Below are positions 28,659 to 36,511 of a stretch of 64,000 nt of DNA, piece after piece. Origin of the DNA: Oceanispirochaeta crateris (GTDB lineage Bacteria > Spirochaetota > Spirochaetia > DSM-2461); NCBI RefSeq assembly GCF_008329965.1, contig NZ_CP036150.1, positions 1,302,001 to 1,366,000 of the forward strand. Direction: 5' to 3'. Positions within the stretch are counted from its first letter, which is position 1. Every line of letters starts with the position of its first letter. The notes beneath the pieces are model-generated. The model was not told where the DNA came from. It ran no database searches and worked only from the letters and a program-made list of their open reading frames with translations. Made by a program: the position numbers and the translations under genes.

Positions 28659-29199
28659 TTAACTCAAACCTCTTCTGCTCCACCTCATCCAACTTGGGTA
28701 GATCAGCAATACTTTTTAGCCTGAAAAGCTTCAGGAATTCCTTAGATGTCCCATACTGAATTGGTTTACCCGGGACATCTTTTTTACCAACCTCTCTGAT
28801 GAGAGACCGTTTCAACAAGAGACGGATCATTCCGTCGGAACTGACTCCCCTGAGATTTTCAATCTCGGCCTTGGTCAGCGGTTGAGAATAGGCGATTATG
28901 GATAATGTTTCCATAGCAGCTCGGGATAATTTCTCTTCGTTTTTCTTTCCGTAATAGTCTTTTAGATTATCCCAAAGTTCTTCTTTGGCCGCGAGAACAT
29001 AACCGTCATGAACTTCATTGAGAGAAATCCCATGTTCATCACCTGAATAATGCTTTTGTAACTCTTCAAGAACGTCCTTGACTACATCTCGGGAAAGTCC
29101 GGAGACTTTAGACAGATGCATTATGCTAACGGGTTCACTTTCCAAGAAAAGCGCTGCTTCAATTATCGATCTTTCCTGATTGAGATTCATTTCTTCCAC
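28651..29199 (-). CDS. scpB: Segregation and condensation protein B
   Basis: Winged-helix subunit of the SMC-ScpAB condensin complex. Typical ScpB pattern: IIEAALFLESEPVS at the start, EELQKHYSG, then AAMETLSIIAYSQPLTKAEIENLRGVSSDGMIRLLL and GKPIQYGTSKEFLKLFRL. 182 residues. Start is either GTG 29199 or ATG 29190; both have purine-rich upstream sequence and both lie inside scpA (overlap 41 or 32 nt). Confidence 0.94.
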   Translation of the reverse strand: MEEMNLNQERSIIEAALFLESEPVSIMHLSKVSGLSRDVVKDVLEELQKHYSGDEHGISLNEVHDGYVLAAKEELWDNLKDYYGKKNEEKLSRAAMETLSIIAYSQPLTKAEIENLRGVSSDGMIRLLLKRSLIREVGKKDVPGKPIQYGTSKEFLKLFRLKSIADLPKLDEVEQKRFELNG

Positions 29200-29923
29200 C
29201 CACTTCTTCCGGTTTTCTGGCCTTTATCATAATATCCCCAAAAAGACGGTTCTGAAAGACCATTATCAGCCTCATTTTAACAGATTCAAGGACCGCAAGA
29301 AAAGCGCAAACGATCTCCATGATAGATTCGGGATTGATCAGAATATCTGTGAAACCGAATTCTCCCTTTTCTTCCAAGAGTTCCTGTATGAGAGTAATTT
29401 TTTCATTGACAGTCACCTCTTCATATAAGTTGACAATGGCTTCCTGGGTCAATGAGCCCATGACATCTGCAAAACTTTGAAGAAGTTCCCAAACATCAAC
29501 CTCTTCCCAAAGATCTTTCTCATCCTCAAAGGGGAGCATTCTCTGTTTTTTCTTTCTTTCAATCACCCATTCTGTTGATTTTTCCTGTTCAGTCATGAGC
29601 TCGGAGAGCTTTTTATATTTTTGATAATCAATCAGCTTAGCAACTAACTCTTCACGGGGATCTTCAATTTCATCTGAAAAATCGATTTCAACAGGAAGAA
29701 GCATTCTGGATTTAATATAAAGGAGAGTGGCTGCCAACAGATAAAATTCGGTGACATTTTCAAGATTAACAGCAGTAGCATACTTCATATAAGACAGATA
29801 CTGTTCTGTAATGGAGGCGATGGGGATATCATAGATGTTCACTTCATTCTTTCTGATCAGAAACAAAAGAAGGTCAAGAGGACCCTCAAATTGCTCTAAT
29901 TGAAATGTAACATTTTCACTCAT
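29159..29923 (-). CDS. scpA: Segregation and condensation protein A
   Basis: Kleisin subunit bridging the SMC heads. FQLEQFEGPLDLLLFLIRKNEVNIYDIPIA-type N-terminus (residues about 5-35), central helices with YLLAATLLYIKSRMLLP, and a C-terminal winged helix. 254 residues is normal. The ATG overlaps the folK stop by 8 nt. smc itself is not in the window. Confidence 0.95.
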   Translation of the reverse strand: MSENVTFQLEQFEGPLDLLLFLIRKNEVNIYDIPIASITEQYLSYMKYATAVNLENVTEFYLLAATLLYIKSRMLLPVEIDFSDEIEDPREELVAKLIDYQKYKKLSELMTEQEKSTEWVIERKKKQRMLPFEDEKDLWEEVDVWELLQSFADVMGSLTQEAIVNLYEEVTVNEKITLIQELLEEKGEFGFTDILINPESIMEIVCAFLAVLESVKMRLIMVFQNRLFGDIMIKARKPEEVGGRNESQSGKIDN

Positions 29924-30461
29924 TTACGGTTTCCTCAGAGATCCAGAACCGACTGGAATCAGTCGTTTTCTTTTTAATACATTCTATTCCCTGATCCCTA
30001 TTTTTTTCCAGAGATTCAGTCAGCACACTGTATTGGGGATGGTCTTCTGGTAACAACTCCAAAAGAGGATAAAGTACAAAGGCTCGCTCTCTAATCCCGG
30101 GGTGCGGAAGAGTTAGAACATCCTCCTGACGAACCTCGCTCCCAAAAAAAAGAAGATCCAGGTCCAGAGTACGGGGTCCTTTTGAAATTTCGAGGCTTCG
30201 ATTTCTTCCCCTTAAGGCTTCTATACGATGCAGCTCTGAAAGCAGCTGAAAAGAACTTCCTCTAAAGATACCGGAATATACAATATTATAAAATGAAGGC
30301 TGATCGGTAAACATGAGGGGCATGGTTTCCCAAAGTGATGAAAAGTCCGGTTCTTCCAGAATTTCACTCAAAGCAAGCCATGCTGACATCAGGTTTTCAA
30401 AACGGTTCCCCACATTAGAACCGCCGCCTATATATACTTTGTTTTCAACAACCCCAGTAAT
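29916..30461 (-). CDS. folK: HPPK (folate biosynthesis), start at a rare codon
   Basis: Transfers pyrophosphate from ATP to 6-hydroxymethyl-dihydropterin. Core motifs are RNRSLEISKGPRTLDLDLLF and LPHPGIRERAFVLYPLLEL. The first canonical start is GTG at 30413, but the in-frame sequence upstream reads KVYIGGGSN directly before VGNRFENL, the classic N-terminal strand and glycine motif of HPPK. The only starts that include it are ATT (30461-30459) or CTG (30464-30462), both overlapping the recA stop, with AAGGAAGGA just upstream. Coordinates use ATT (181 residues). Not fused to FolP or FolB. Confidence 0.85.
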   Translation of the reverse strand: MTGVVENKVYIGGGSNVGNRFENLMSAWLALSEILEEPDFSSLWETMPLMFTDQPSFYNIVYSGIFRGSSFQLLSELHRIEALRGRNRSLEISKGPRTLDLDLLFFGSEVRQEDVLTLPHPGIRERAFVLYPLLELLPEDHPQYSVLTESLEKNRDQGIECIKKKTTDSSRFWISEETVNE

Positions 30462-31561
30462 CAGAAAAGTCCTTCCTTGTCTTCTTTAGCACTACTCTTT
30501 TTGGCAGTTTTACCGGCGGGTTTTTCTTCCTTCGCCTCTTCTTTCTTAGGAGCTATTTTCTTAGGGAACATGATCTGTCGGAGTTGAACCAGTAGGCTGT
30601 CTGCGACCAGTTCATTTTCTTCAAGATATTTTTTGACATTATCCCGGCCTTGACCGATCCGTTCTTCTCCCATGGAATACCAGCTGCCGCTTTTCTGTAT
30701 CAGTTCATATTTTACTGCAGCATCCATCAAACTGGCACTGGCAGAGATGCCCTTACCAAAGATAATTTCCAATTCAGCTTTTCGAAAAGGAGGAGCAACT
30801 TTGTTTTTGACAACCTTGACGCGGACCCTGTTTCCGATAGCATCCTCCTGCCCTTTAGCCATTGTTTCAATTTTTCTGACTTCTAAACGGACAGAGGCAT
30901 AAAACTTCAAGGCGTTCCCACCGGTCGTTGTTTCGGGATTCCCAAACATAACACCGATCTTCATCCTGATTTGATTAATAAAAACTAGACAGGTATTTGA
31001 CTTGGAGATAATTCCAGTCAATTTTCTTAAGGCCTGACTCATCAATCTGGCCTGGAGGCCGACATGAGAATCACCCATATCCCCTTCAATTTCTGCACGG
31101 GGAGTCAATGCTGCCACAGAGTCGACAACAATGATATCAACGGCTCCGGATCGCACCAGGGATTCTGTAATTTCAAGTGACTGTTCACCCGTATCAGGCT
31201 GAGAAACCCACAGCTCTTCAACATTAACCCCCAATCCTCTTGCGTATACGGGGTCTAGAGCATGCTCAGCGTCGATAAAAGCAGCAATGCCACCTTTCTT
31301 CTGTGCTTCAGCAATAGCATGCAAGGCCAGAGTCGTTTTTCCCGAAGATTCCGGACCGTAAACCTCAATAATTCTGCCCTTGGGGTAACCTCCGACACCC
31401 AGGGCTTCATCCAGCAGGATTGATCCTGAAGAGATTGTATCTATTTCCAACATGGGCTGATCACCCATTTTCATGAGAGACCCTTTTCCATACTGTTTTT
31501 CTATCTGGAGACGTGCGGCTTCAATCGCCTTTTTTTTATCTTCCGTATTTTTATCTGCCAT
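30461..31561 (-). CDS. recA: Recombinase RecA
   Basis: Forms the strand-exchange filament on ssDNA and triggers SOS cleavage. Walker [26 protein letters not shown], Walker [13 protein letters not shown], loop L1 [12 protein letters not shown] and L2 region [14 protein letters not shown]. The C-terminus is lysine/alanine-rich ([17 protein letters not shown]). 366 residues. GGGAGG precedes the ATG by about 7 nt. It has its own 159-nt leader region, and folK begins at its stop codon. Confidence 0.98.
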   Translation of the reverse strand: MADKNTEDKKKAIEAARLQIEKQYGKGSLMKMGDQPMLEIDTISSGSILLDEALGVGGYPKGRIIEVYGPESSGKTTLALHAIAEAQKKGGIAAFIDAEHALDPVYARGLGVNVEELWVSQPDTGEQSLEITESLVRSGAVDIIVVDSVAALTPRAEIEGDMGDSHVGLQARLMSQALRKLTGIISKSNTCLVFINQIRMKIGVMFGNPETTTGGNALKFYASVRLEVRKIETMAKGQEDAIGNRVRVKVVKNKVAPPFRKAELEIIFGKGISASASLMDAAVKYELIQKSGSWYSMGEERIGQGRDNVKKYLEENELVADSLLVQLRQIMFPKKIAPKKEEAKEEKPAGKTAKKSSAKEDKEGLF

Positions 31562-31720
31562 GATTTCCCTCCCTGAACATAATACTGCACACAGGAGCTC
31601 TTTTGAGAGCTTCCGGTAATAATACAGTAAATCCTGCCTTCATGCTTCATACATTTTGCATTATTTATTCAAATGACAAAACACTATACATTTGTTTGCA
31701 TAAATATAACAGATACAGAA
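31562..31720. promoter_or_regulatory. recA upstream region
   Basis: 159 nt between recA and the next gene upstream. It holds a hairpin (31594-31614, GGAGCTCT / AGAGCTTCC with a one-base bulge) in the recA 5' leader, and an inverted repeat CAAATG-N13-CATTTG (31670-31694) overlapping a TATAGT-like -10 on the minus strand. I see no E. coli (CTGT-N8-ACAG) or Bacillus-type LexA box. The exact promoter is uncertain. Confidence 0.35.
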
Positions 31721-32815
31721 TCAAGGATCAACAATATTCCTGAGTGAAGTGACTTTGATACGAAAGCGGTTTTTATCCAGAACCTCAATTTGACCCAGAA
31801 CTTCCAGTGGGAGGGCACTGTCTAATCTGACCTGAAAGTCCGTATAAGAGGGAACAATTCCTTCTAAAACCTGCGCCGTTTCATAGCCGACAAGAAAATC
31901 GAAAGCCATGCCCGGATCCTTCATTTCCAGGTTTGACATCCTTCCTTTCCAGCGCACAAAACATTTGTTATAAAGATAGGGATTTTCCTGTACTGACTTA
32001 AATTCATAAATATTTGTAAAAGAGGTCATGTCGGGAGATTTCAAATAACCTTCTAAAATTCTTGCCCGCTGTTTTGCCGATTCAGATGCATTGGAATATA
32101 AGATTCTGTTAATCTCAGATTGAGCCCGGTTATCATTGAAATCATCAAAATATGTTTGGGCAGTTTTCAAACTGGTCAATATCTGGTCTTCACTGAGGTT
32201 AAAGATGAACCCAAGAGGGTTCTCTTCGGTCAATTTCTCTTTTTTAAGATCTTTGAACAGATAGGAGAGATTCTCACGAGAAGGCAGGTCCTGACGATCC
32301 AGCAATGACCCGACAGCCTCTCTATTGACAAAAACAGTGAAAAATAGAGCAGCCAAGAGCACCAACCCCAAGATCCATAAGGGAAGGGGTTTTCTTAATT
32401 TAGGAAGAAATGGTTTGAAATTACTCCTCAGTAAAAACTGATCCATTGCTTCTGAGTCAGAAATTTTACGAATTTTATCGAGACCTTTCTTGGCTTCACG
32501 GCAAGAGGAATCAATATCGAGGATACCCAACCATAACCTGACCGCTTCAGTGGTGTCTTTTTTACGCAGGGCCAAAGTGGCTAGAAACAAACGGGGTTCT
32601 ACTGCTTTGCGGTTGACCTGGACGGCCCTTTTTAAATATGTATCAGCCCCACCGTTATCGCCATTGCGGAGGCAAGCGACTCCTAAAATGTAGTAAAATT
32701 GATAATTTTCAAGAAAAAGAGGAACCTTGGGCTCAAGAGTACTCACGACCTTACCGTACTGGCCCGCCCTGAGAAGTTTATATGCTTTTTTAAGTGTTTT
32801 ATTGTAAATTTTCAT
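31721..32815 (-). CDS. TPR protein with a central membrane segment
   Basis: A 364-residue protein. The N-terminal ~115 residues carry TPR-like repeats (FYYILGVACLRNGDNGGADTYLKRAV), cytoplasmic because they precede a single membrane segment at about 148-168 (LPLWILGLVLLAALFFTVFV). The ~190-residue C-terminal part would be periplasmic and has no recognised domain; its last part looks beta-rich. Overlaps the upstream gene by 17 nt. Probably one unit with the two preceding envelope genes and rpe. Confidence 0.7.
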   Translation of the reverse strand: MKIYNKTLKKAYKLLRAGQYGKVVSTLEPKVPLFLENYQFYYILGVACLRNGDNGGADTYLKRAVQVNRKAVEPRLFLATLALRKKDTTEAVRLWLGILDIDSSCREAKKGLDKIRKISDSEAMDQFLLRSNFKPFLPKLRKPLPLWILGLVLLAALFFTVFVNREAVGSLLDRQDLPSRENLSYLFKDLKKEKLTEENPLGFIFNLSEDQILTSLKTAQTYFDDFNDNRAQSEINRILYSNASESAKQRARILEGYLKSPDMTSFTNIYEFKSVQENPYLYNKCFVRWKGRMSNLEMKDPGMAFDFLVGYETAQVLEGIVPSYTDFQVRLDSALPLEVLGQIEVLDKNRFRIKVTSLRNIVDP

Positions 32816-33824
32816 AGTGAAACAATTTCTGCTTTAATTTCTCCAGTTCTTCTTCAAAGTATTCTGTTTGAGAATTATAGACCGGATCATCCGACAATAA
32901 TAGAAGATTCAGTTCATCAACGAGTTTGTCAATCAGGTCCAGGTCATACTGAAGAGCATAATTGAGAATCATTTCTTTTCCATTCTGGGGCAACTGCGCA
33001 GCGTGATCAGCCGAGAGGGTTGAATCGGATTGCAACACGTCTCTCACAGGCCCTCCAGCAGTAAGAGCATACTGTACTGAAAGTTCTGTACCAGGAGGGA
33101 TTGAAACTGGATTGTAGTAGATGGCCGCAGCGGAATCGTTAATTGAATAAGGAAGAAGCGAAAAATCACGGCCTTCTCTCAAATTAAAATCCCAATCACT
33201 GTCATTCAGTCTTTTCCAGTTTGCAAATATGAGTTGATCAGGCTTTCTGTCACCCAAAGCAGTATAAGTCATCCGACTCCCTGTATCATTGGCAGGAAAT
33301 GTTCCCCAATATGCAGGAATCGCTGCAGCAATCCATCTTTTCTCCGAATCAACAGGCTGATTTCCTTCTACCATAAAGTCGGGGCCCTCAGTATTATTAT
33401 GAGTATCCAAGAGCTCCTTGAGTCCAACAGAAATATAATTTTTGGAAAGATTTCTCACAGTGATTGTGATTTTAAATCCCTTAATGCCATGGTCAACCTG
33501 AACCGATTGCGTAACATGAAGGATATTATTGCTCCAATGGGCGACAATGAACCCGGAATGCTCTTCTATGTGCTGATTAAAAAATGAGTTTTTCTGCAAT
33601 CTGTAAACTCTGTTGTCCAACACAAGATCGGTATAGGAGGTTCTATTGTCCCTGTCCTCAAAAAAAGATCTCAGTCTTCCATCCTGATTATAAAAAAGGC
33701 TCCATACACCATCTTTTTCATTGAAAATAATTTTTGAAGAATGATCCTTTACTTCCAAGGCGGAAAGGGAAATGGAAATACAGAAAAAGAAGACCATCAA
33801 AACAATTGATTTTAACTTAGTCAT
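32799..33824 (-). CDS. Secreted protein of unknown function
   Basis: A 341-residue protein with a cleavable signal peptide (KSIVLMVFFFCISISLSA, then LEV). The mature part is mostly beta-strand-like (GFKITITVRNLSKNYISVGLKELLD) and ends in a helical, acidic stretch from about residue 300. No family recognised. It is sandwiched with short overlaps (8 and 17 nt) between two TPR proteins, so the three products may form one envelope assembly (inference). Confidence 0.7.
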   Translation of the reverse strand: MTKLKSIVLMVFFFCISISLSALEVKDHSSKIIFNEKDGVWSLFYNQDGRLRSFFEDRDNRTSYTDLVLDNRVYRLQKNSFFNQHIEEHSGFIVAHWSNNILHVTQSVQVDHGIKGFKITITVRNLSKNYISVGLKELLDTHNNTEGPDFMVEGNQPVDSEKRWIAAAIPAYWGTFPANDTGSRMTYTALGDRKPDQLIFANWKRLNDSDWDFNLREGRDFSLLPYSINDSAAAIYYNPVSIPPGTELSVQYALTAGGPVRDVLQSDSTLSADHAAQLPQNGKEMILNYALQYDLDLIDKLVDELNLLLLSDDPVYNSQTEYFEEELEKLKQKLFHYENLQ

Positions 33825-34632
33825 TTTGATCTCCTCCGTTATTGTCCTTCATGAGAGTCTCTTTTAATTGAAGCAATGATTCCTTCAGTTGTAGAAGATT
33901 CAATCGGTTTTCATACAGCTCTCTAGTTTTGGTCAGCTCAATCAACTTTTCCTGATATACAGAGAGGGCCTGGTTGAACTCTTTTTCTTTTAGTTCATAT
34001 TCGCTGGAACTCTTTAAAAATTCCTCATGACTCCACTGCAGGAGTTTTAACAATTCCTCTTCCCTGTAGCAGTATTCTATGAGGGATAATCTATATCTGG
34101 CAGCCTCGACTTTAACACTCCGGGGATAATTTTTAAGCAGATTGTTGTATATTTCTTCTGCTTCTTCAAAGCGTCCCAAATAGTATAGGGATTCACCAAT
34201 CCAGAAAAGGCTGTTTGAACCATAGGAACTCAGAGGGAACGTCGTCAAAAAGGAAGAGTAAAAATGGATGGTGTTCTCATATTCTTCCTGTAAAAAAAGG
34301 ATTCGACCCTTATAGTAGCGAGCATCCGTGTTGTATTTATGACTGGGGTACTGAATCAGAAAGTCTTCAAGGATCTCAGTTGCCTCTGTGAGGTCATTAT
34401 TTTCAAAATAACACCTAAAAAGCCAATATTCTGATTCTCCATGGATTTCAAGAGAATCAGGATCATCCAAAATCGTCTGAAACAGCCGGGAAGACTGTTC
34501 ATACCGGGCTTCCCTAAATAAATCCAGGGCATAAAGAAATTCATCCTCAAGAGGAGCGGCGGATGCAGTAGCTTGCATAGCCATAAATAAACTGAAGACC
34601 AACAACTTGAACCGAAGAGCGTTCCTTTCCAT
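33817..34632 (-). CDS. Periplasmic TPR protein, YbgF/BamD-like layout
   Basis: A 271-residue protein with a signal peptide (LLVFSLFMAMQATASA), then TPR repeats (SEYWLFRCYFENNDLTEATEIL, DARYYKGRILFLQEEYENTI, SLFWIGESLYYLGRFEEAEEIYNNLLKNYP), and a C-terminal coiled coil (about 205-265). No lipobox cysteine, so soluble. ATG 34632 is chosen because GAGG lies 9 nt upstream; a GTG at 34647 is possible. It overlaps the next gene by 8 nt. Confidence 0.75.
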   Translation of the reverse strand: MERNALRFKLLVFSLFMAMQATASAAPLEDEFLYALDLFREARYEQSSRLFQTILDDPDSLEIHGESEYWLFRCYFENNDLTEATEILEDFLIQYPSHKYNTDARYYKGRILFLQEEYENTIHFYSSFLTTFPLSSYGSNSLFWIGESLYYLGRFEEAEEIYNNLLKNYPRSVKVEAARYRLSLIEYCYREEELLKLLQWSHEEFLKSSSEYELKEKEFNQALSVYQEKLIELTKTRELYENRLNLLQLKESLLQLKETLMKDNNGGDQND

Positions 34633-34697
34633 CAGACAATACCTCACATCTCAACCATCGGTATCAGGGTCCTTAAAGTAAAACCCCAATATTCAAG

Positions 34698-35354
34698 TTA
34701 ACAGTTTTTCATATAGGAAAGTTCGGCACCTGGATCATCGGCCCCGAAAAAGGCAGAACCGGCCACAAAAACATCAATTCCTGAATCCTTGGCTTTCTGA
34801 ATTGATGATCGATTAATACCACCGTCTACGGATATATCAAATACAAAACCCTTATCTTCTTTGATTTGTGCCAATTTATTTACTTTATCAAGGCACTCGG
34901 GAATCATACTCTGCCCGCCATAACCGGGGTTGACGGTCATAATAAGAACGAGATCTACAAATGGAAGCAGTTCTACAATCTGGGAAACTGGAGTCGAGGG
35001 GACTATTGAGATTCCTGCTTTAGCACCGCCTGCTTTGATGATCTGTATCGTTCTATGAGAATGAACAGAGGCCTCTGTATGAAAGGTAATAAAATCAGAA
35101 CCGGCTTTTAAAAATGCGGAAATATGATTTTCGGGCTTCTCTATCATGAGATGAACATCCAAGGGCAGTTTCGTCAAAGAACGTACTGCACGAACCATTT
35201 GAGCACCAAAACTGATTTCAGGTACAAAAGAACCATCCATAACATCCAGATGGACCCAGTCTCCTCCACTCGTTTCGATCAATTGAATTCCTTCATGGAT
35301 TCTTGAAAAATCTGCAGCTAAAACCGATGGAGCGCATTTCGTTAATTTCTTCAT
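34698..35354 (-). CDS. rpe: Ribulose-phosphate 3-epimerase
   Basis: Interconverts ribulose 5-phosphate and xylulose 5-phosphate in the pentose phosphate pathway. Start APSVLAADFSRI, metal-site VHLDVMDGSFVPEISFG, DVHLMIEKPENHI, MTVNPGYGGQSM and VDGGINRSS are the standard TIM-barrel motifs. 218 residues. No Shine-Dalgarno precedes the ATG at 35354, and the promoter's -10 box ends only 6 nt before it, predicting a leaderless mRNA. First gene of the minus-strand run. Confidence 0.96.
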   Translation of the reverse strand: MKKLTKCAPSVLAADFSRIHEGIQLIETSGGDWVHLDVMDGSFVPEISFGAQMVRAVRSLTKLPLDVHLMIEKPENHISAFLKAGSDFITFHTEASVHSHRTIQIIKAGGAKAGISIVPSTPVSQIVELLPFVDLVLIMTVNPGYGGQSMIPECLDKVNKLAQIKEDKGFVFDISVDGGINRSSIQKAKDSGIDVFVAGSAFFGADDPGAELSYMKNC

Positions 35355-35360
35355 ATATAT

Positions 35361-35388
35361 ATTATACTCATATCCGTTTTTTTGTAAA
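35361..35388 (-). promoter_or_regulatory. rpe promoter with leaderless spacing
   Basis: Minus strand TTTACA (35388-35383), 16 nt, TATAAT (35366-35361), then ATATAT and the ATG. Both boxes are near consensus. The predicted +1 falls on or beside the A of the start codon. Confidence 0.7.
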
Positions 35389-35453
35389 ACTGGATATGAA
35401 ACTTTAAATTTAAGGATTTGAATAATTTAGTTATATCAGAAAGACCAGTTTTA

Positions 35454-35481
35454 TTGACTAAAGTGAAGGGACAAGTATAAT
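35454..35481 (+). promoter_or_regulatory. Sigma70-type promoter of the TPR-greA operon
   Basis: TTGACT (35454-35459), 16-nt spacer, TATAAT (35476-35481). Expected leader of about 60 nt, containing an inverted repeat TAAAGCAT (35495-35502) / ATGCTTTTA (35512-35520). Back to back with the rpe promoter. Confidence 0.75.
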
Positions 35482-35548
35482 AAGAAAGATGCAGTAAAGC
35501 ATTTACCTAGGATGCTTTTATGTATTTTGCAGAATCAGAAAAACAGGT

Positions 35549-36490
35549 ATGAGTGAAACCAAGCTTGAAAAGAACATAGATGAGCACCTCGAAGACGTCT
35601 ATCGTTCTGTTTCTGCACGAGATATTGAAAAAGCTTTGTCCCAATTGGACGAGGCTTATTCCATAGACTTTGACCGTATTGAACTGGCTGGTCTTCTCAG
35701 AATTCTCAAGTTCTGGAAAGAACGCTGGTTCAGAATGGCAGATTTTTCAGGCCTATACGAAAAAGGTGATTATCTGCTGAACCAGTGGGATCAATTTATG
35801 AATTGGTATCCCACTATTAACAGCGACGCATGTGAGAGAGGGATTCAATCCCTCAAATACATGGTTCATTCAGAAGCGCTGGACTGTTATGAACAGCTTC
35901 ATCTGGATGACAACAATGATTTGGAACTGCTCCTGGGTATCGGAAGATGCAACAAGGTGCTGGGGAACTATGAAAGAGCGGTCAGCATCCTGGAAAAGGG
36001 AGTAAAAATCAGCAGAGAGAATCCAGTGATTCTTGCCGAACTGGCTGATACATATGCCCTGGTTGATGAAATGCAGGGTGCAAAAATATTTTTTCGTGAA
36101 GCTTTTTACCTTGATCCTGATCTGGTTGATCTAAACCGTTTGGAATCAGGTTTGATAATAAAGTTGATTGAGAAAGTTTCAAAAACCGGTATTGATATGA
36201 AATACATTAAAGATTGGATTCCAGTTTATGGAGTGATCTATGGTGTGTTCAATATCAAGAGAGAAATGAGACCAATTGAGTACGGTAAACTCAAGCAGTC
36301 CATATTTTCTCTTCAGAACGAAATCCGGCAGAACAACGAGAACGGGAAGCTGGTACCCCGTTTAATAAATAGGTATTTTTGGCTTATTGACCACTATATA
36401 AGCATAAAAGAAGATAGAAAAACGATTGACGAGGTCCTGATGAATATCAAACTGCTAAACCCGTCAATATACCGGCAATATATCAATTGA
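35549..36490 (+). CDS. TPR-like protein cotranscribed with greA
   Basis: A 313-residue cytoplasmic helical protein with no signal or membrane segment. Residues about 115-200 contain TPR-like repeats ([52 protein letters not shown]). Otherwise unrecognised. It lies 21 nt before the GreA fusion, whose N-terminal half is also helical-repeat-like, so a direct partnership with GreA is plausible (inference). Weak CAGG precedes the ATG. Confidence 0.75.
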   Translation: MSETKLEKNIDEHLEDVYRSVSARDIEKALSQLDEAYSIDFDRIELAGLLRILKFWKERWFRMADFSGLYEKGDYLLNQWDQFMNWYPTINSDACERGIQSLKYMVHSEALDCYEQLHLDDNNDLELLLGIGRCNKVLGNYERAVSILEKGVKISRENPVILAELADTYALVDEMQGAKIFFREAFYLDPDLVDLNRLESGLIIKLIEKVSKTGIDMKYIKDWIPVYGVIYGVFNIKREMRPIEYGKLKQSIFSLQNEIRQNNENGKLVPRLINRYFWLIDHYISIKEDRKTIDEVLMNIKLLNPSIYRQYIN

Positions 36491-36511
36491 CTGTAGGAGT
36501 ATATAAAAATT

